DNA of 64,000 bases. Source: Paenibacillus helianthi. Its GTDB lineage: Bacteria > Bacillota > Bacilli > Paenibacillales > Paenibacillaceae. The DNA lies in assembly GCF_001909055.1 (NCBI RefSeq), contig NZ_LVWI01000031.1, positions 1 to 64,000 of the forward strand. The letters run 5' to 3'. Both the position numbers and the translations under genes were made by a program. Positions 61,780 through 64,000 of this stretch are shown in pieces; positions within the stretch are counted from its first letter, which is position 1, and every line of letters starts with the position of its first letter. The notes beneath the pieces are model-generated. The model was given only the letters and a program-made list of their open reading frames with translations. It made no database searches and was not told where the DNA came from.

Positions 61780-62808
61780 ATGATGAATATCGGAGGAAAC
61801 GCTCTGGTTATTAAGGAAGTGAATATCAACCTGGTGCGGCGTGTTCTGAAGGAATGTAAACAAGCCACCAAACGGCAGATTGCTGAGGGAACAGGCCTGA
61901 GCATCGTTACAGTCGGTACAGTGCTTGAAATTTTAATCCAGCATAGCGAGGTGGTGGAGGCGGGGCGAATTTCATCCAGTGGGGGAAGACCTGCCCAGCA
62001 GTACATATACAATGATGAGCATGCCTTGGCATTGATCCTGTTCCCATTTGAAGAGCTTGGAGGGATTAGTATCCGCTGCACCGTGGTTACACTCTTTGGG
62101 CGTTGTCTGCATGAGGCGAGCATACCTGTGCAAAAGGTTGATCTGATCTGCTTCGAAGTCATCATTGATGAAGTGTTGAAGCGGTTTCCCGCTATAGGGG
62201 CGATTGGTTTTGGACTGCCGGGTGCAGAAGCAGATGGAAGACTGGTGGTATCAGATTATGATACACTGCGCGGTATCCCAGTAGCGGAACATTTCAGACA
62301 GCGTTACCAGAAGCAGGTAATTATCGAGAATGATGTCAACGCTGCGGCAATCGGAAACTACAGCAGAACTGAGATGGAGACAGACGCTCCAGCAATCTAT
62401 TTATACTTTCCTGACCGTTTTCCGCCAGGGGCTGGGATTATTATGAACGGCAGACTTCAGAAAGGGAAAAGTGGTTTTGCCGGGGAAGTGGCCAATATCC
62501 CTTTGGGTATTGCCTGGGGCAGCAGTGAATGGCAGTCCTCACCGGAGAAGCTGACTTACGCTATTTCCAGGCTGGTGTCTGCGGTCAGCAGTGTACTAAA
62601 CCCGGGGTCGGTGGTACTATACGGCAGCTTTTTACAGGAGGGACATCTCATTGGTATTACGGAACAATGTGCAGAGTTGCTGCCGCCTGGTGCGGTTCCT
62701 CATCTTGTGCTCAGTATGGATTTCGCTGGAGATTATTTGCAAGGAATGATCGTTTCAACACTATCAACCCTGGAGACAGGGCTGCAATTGACCAAATCTG
62801 GAGTATAG
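61780..62808 (+). CDS. ROK-family protein with winged helix, zinc motif absent
   Basis: 342 residues. The first 70 are a NagC/XylR winged helix (ECKQATKRQIAEGTGLSIVT); the rest is a sugar-kinase-like ROK fold with GFGLPGAEADGRLVVSDYD, VIENDVNAAAIGNY and GAGIIMNG. The usual CxCGxxGCxE zinc motif is missing: the sequence runs GFAGEVANIPLGIAWGSSEW. It is therefore a regulator rather than a kinase. It lies 13 bases before an MFS transporter gene and probably controls it. Sugar unknown. Confidence 0.85.
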   Translation: MMNIGGNALVIKEVNINLVRRVLKECKQATKRQIAEGTGLSIVTVGTVLEILIQHSEVVEAGRISSSGGRPAQQYIYNDEHALALILFPFEELGGISIRCTVVTLFGRCLHEASIPVQKVDLICFEVIIDEVLKRFPAIGAIGFGLPGAEADGRLVVSDYDTLRGIPVAEHFRQRYQKQVIIENDVNAAAIGNYSRTEMETDAPAIYLYFPDRFPPGAGIIMNGRLQKGKSGFAGEVANIPLGIAWGSSEWQSSPEKLTYAISRLVSAVSSVLNPGSVVLYGSFLQEGHLIGITEQCAELLPPGAVPHLVLSMDFAGDYLQGMIVSTLSTLETGLQLTKSGV

Positions 62809-62821
62809 GCGGTTGACTTCC

Positions 62822-64000
62822 ATGTCTACTATTTTTCTCATTATTATTTATTTGGCTTTTATCAGTCTTGGCTTGCCGGATTCGATGCTTGGAGCGGCTT
62901 GGCCGATGATGCGTCCCGATTTCACAGCACCGGTGGATGTTGCGGGACTACTCTCCATGATCGTTGTCGCGGGTACAATCATATCTAGTCTGGCTAGTGG
63001 GATGGTGCTGCAGAAGCTGGGCACGGGGAAAGTTACTTTTATCAGCGTTGCTGTGACTGCACTCGCCTTACTCGGCTTTTCGTACTCGCCTTCGATCATC
63101 TGGCTGGCTGTGTTATGCCTTCCGCTTGGACTCGGTGCTGGCTCCATTGATGCCGGGCTGAATAATTATGTAGCTACCCACTACAAAGCCCACCACATGA
63201 GCTGGCTTCACTGCTTCTGGGGTGTAGGCGCTATGCTTGGGCCCATTATAATGTCGCGTTATATTGCTGCGGGTGATTCCTGGCGGCAAGGATATTTGAC
63301 GGTCAGCCTGATTCAGTTCGTGCTGGTTATACTGCTGTTCATTGCCCTACCGCTCTGGAAGCGGGCAGAACCGACAGGTGAATCAATGGCAGCAGCAACA
63401 GATGTTCAGCAGGAAGTCATCTCGCCGCAGATTCCTGTAGCAGGTATACTGCGCATCAAGGGTGTGAAGCTGGCGCTGGTTACCTTTCTTTTTTACTGCG
63501 GGGTAGAAGCGACGCTTGGACTCTGGGGCAGCAGCTTTCTGGTCAATGAGAAGGGACTGTCAGCAGCAACGGCTGCTGGCTGGGTATCTCTCTATTATGG
63601 GGGGATAACAGTGGGCAGACTGGTCACCGGTTTTGTCACTTTCAGATTTAATAACCGCCAGCTTATTCGTACCGGTATATTGATCTCGATGCTGGGTGCG
63701 CTGCTGCTGTTACTGCCATTGCCGGCTGTATATTCCCTGTTTGGATTTATTCTTGTGGGACTTGGCTCGGCGCCGATATTTCCGTGCATGCTCCATGAGA
63801 CACCCACCCGCTTCGGGAAGGAACATTCCCAAAGAATTATGGGCTATCAAATGGCTATGGCGTATACAGGAGGTGCATTTCTGCCGCCGTTATTGGGATG
63901 GATTGCCGCCCGCAGCTCGTTTGTGATTCTTCCGTTCATCCTTGTGGGATATATTGTTATAATGCTTATCAGCTCAGAGAAGATCAATGTTGTAATGAAT
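62822..64000 (+). CDS. MFS transporter (sugar-type), 3' end outside window
   Basis: 393 codons are open from ATG 62822 to the window end. About 12 hydrophobic helices are visible (LIIIYLAFISLGLPDSMLGA first), with the central loop after residue 185 (KRAEPTGESMAAATDVQQ). GLGAGSIDAGLNNY and HCFWGVGAMLGP are typical of the fucose-permease-like branch. Close behind the ROK gene, so it likely imports the sugar sensed there. Only the last few residues are missing. Confidence 0.83.
   Translation, partial: MSTIFLIIIYLAFISLGLPDSMLGAAWPMMRPDFTAPVDVAGLLSMIVVAGTIISSLASGMVLQKLGTGKVTFISVAVTALALLGFSYSPSIIWLAVLCLPLGLGAGSIDAGLNNYVATHYKAHHMSWLHCFWGVGAMLGPIIMSRYIAAGDSWRQGYLTVSLIQFVLVILLFIALPLWKRAEPTGESMAAATDVQQEVISPQIPVAGILRIKGVKLALVTFLFYCGVEATLGLWGSSFLVNEKGLSAATAAGWVSLYYGGITVGRLVTGFVTFRFNNRQLIRTGILISMLGALLLLLPLPAVYSLFGFILVGLGSAPIFPCMLHETPTRFGKEHSQRIMGYQMAMAYTGGAFLPPLLGWIAARSSFVILPFILVGYIVIMLISSEKINVVMN

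Noticed and set aside
1-64000. CRISPR arrays, rRNA or tRNA genes
   Set aside because: No regularly spaced repeats, rRNA blocks or cloverleaf/TTCGANNC patterns were found on reading; short tRNAs could still be missed without a covariance search.

Overview
The window looks like the chromosome of a facultatively anaerobic, spore-forming Paenibacillus or a close Bacillales relative. Pointers are strong AGGAGG-type ribosome sites with many GTG/TTG starts, the miaB-ricA pair, a YolD-like protein, a SpoVB-like flippase, many carbohydrate enzymes, cre-like and Rex-like sites, and intrinsic terminators throughout. No rRNA, tRNA or CRISPR array was seen. The assignment is inferred from gene content only.

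Layout. 1-300: 3' end of a group II intron. 0.3-10 kb: LysR regulator, a heterodimeric ABC exporter with one degenerate ATP site, a CPA1 cation/proton antiporter, and an AraC regulator divergent from a GH42 beta-galactosidase. 10-12.5 kb: Nudix hydrolase, an unknown protein, and a leaderless arsR whose operator recurs before a quinone reductase gene. 12.6-25 kb: uronate and glycan metabolism (kduI, a DeoR regulator, kduD, an unrecognised lyase-like protein, GH2, GH88), small housekeeping genes, and a scar of fused gene fragments.

25-39 kb holds the most striking system. A Rex-like operator precedes fdhF (Cys form of formate dehydrogenase H), hycB, hydA ([FeFe] hydrogenase), a second hycB, moaA, an aspartase-like gene and hydF, almost all overlapping or a few bases apart. 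Facing them on the other strand are fdhD, hydE and hydG. This encodes the parts of a hydrogen-dependent CO2 reductase (HDCR) or soluble formate-hydrogen lyase, with its own H-cluster maturases and molybdenum-cofactor helpers, as known from strict anaerobes such as Acetobacterium woodii and Thermoanaerobacter kivui. An MpsC/DUF2294-like gene lies upstream and an L-cysteine desulfidase-like gene beside fdhD.

39-46 kb: L-rhamnose catabolism (DeoR regulator, lactaldehyde reductase, rhaB, rhaA, rhaD). 46-52 kb: an old yellow enzyme gene preceded by one of two related structured elements (the second lies before miaB), then miaB-ricA and an NAD salvage operon (NrtR-like Nudix protein, pncA, pncB). 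52-57.7 kb: surface and wall genes, namely a secreted GH8 enzyme behind a perfect 28-bp palindrome, a KSMKE-repeat protein ending in an LPKSG motif, a class F-like sortase, an amidase and a flippase. 58-64 kb: pyruvate (2-oxoacid):ferredoxin oxidoreductase as gamma-delta and alpha-beta fusions, a ROK protein lacking its zinc motif, and an MFS transporter cut by the window end.

How it fits together: polysaccharide-degrading enzymes feed uronates, rhamnose and galactosides into fermentation; the 2-oxoacid:ferredoxin oxidoreductase makes reduced ferredoxin and CO2; the HDCR-like complex could interconvert H2/CO2 and formate under redox control. The last link is inference.
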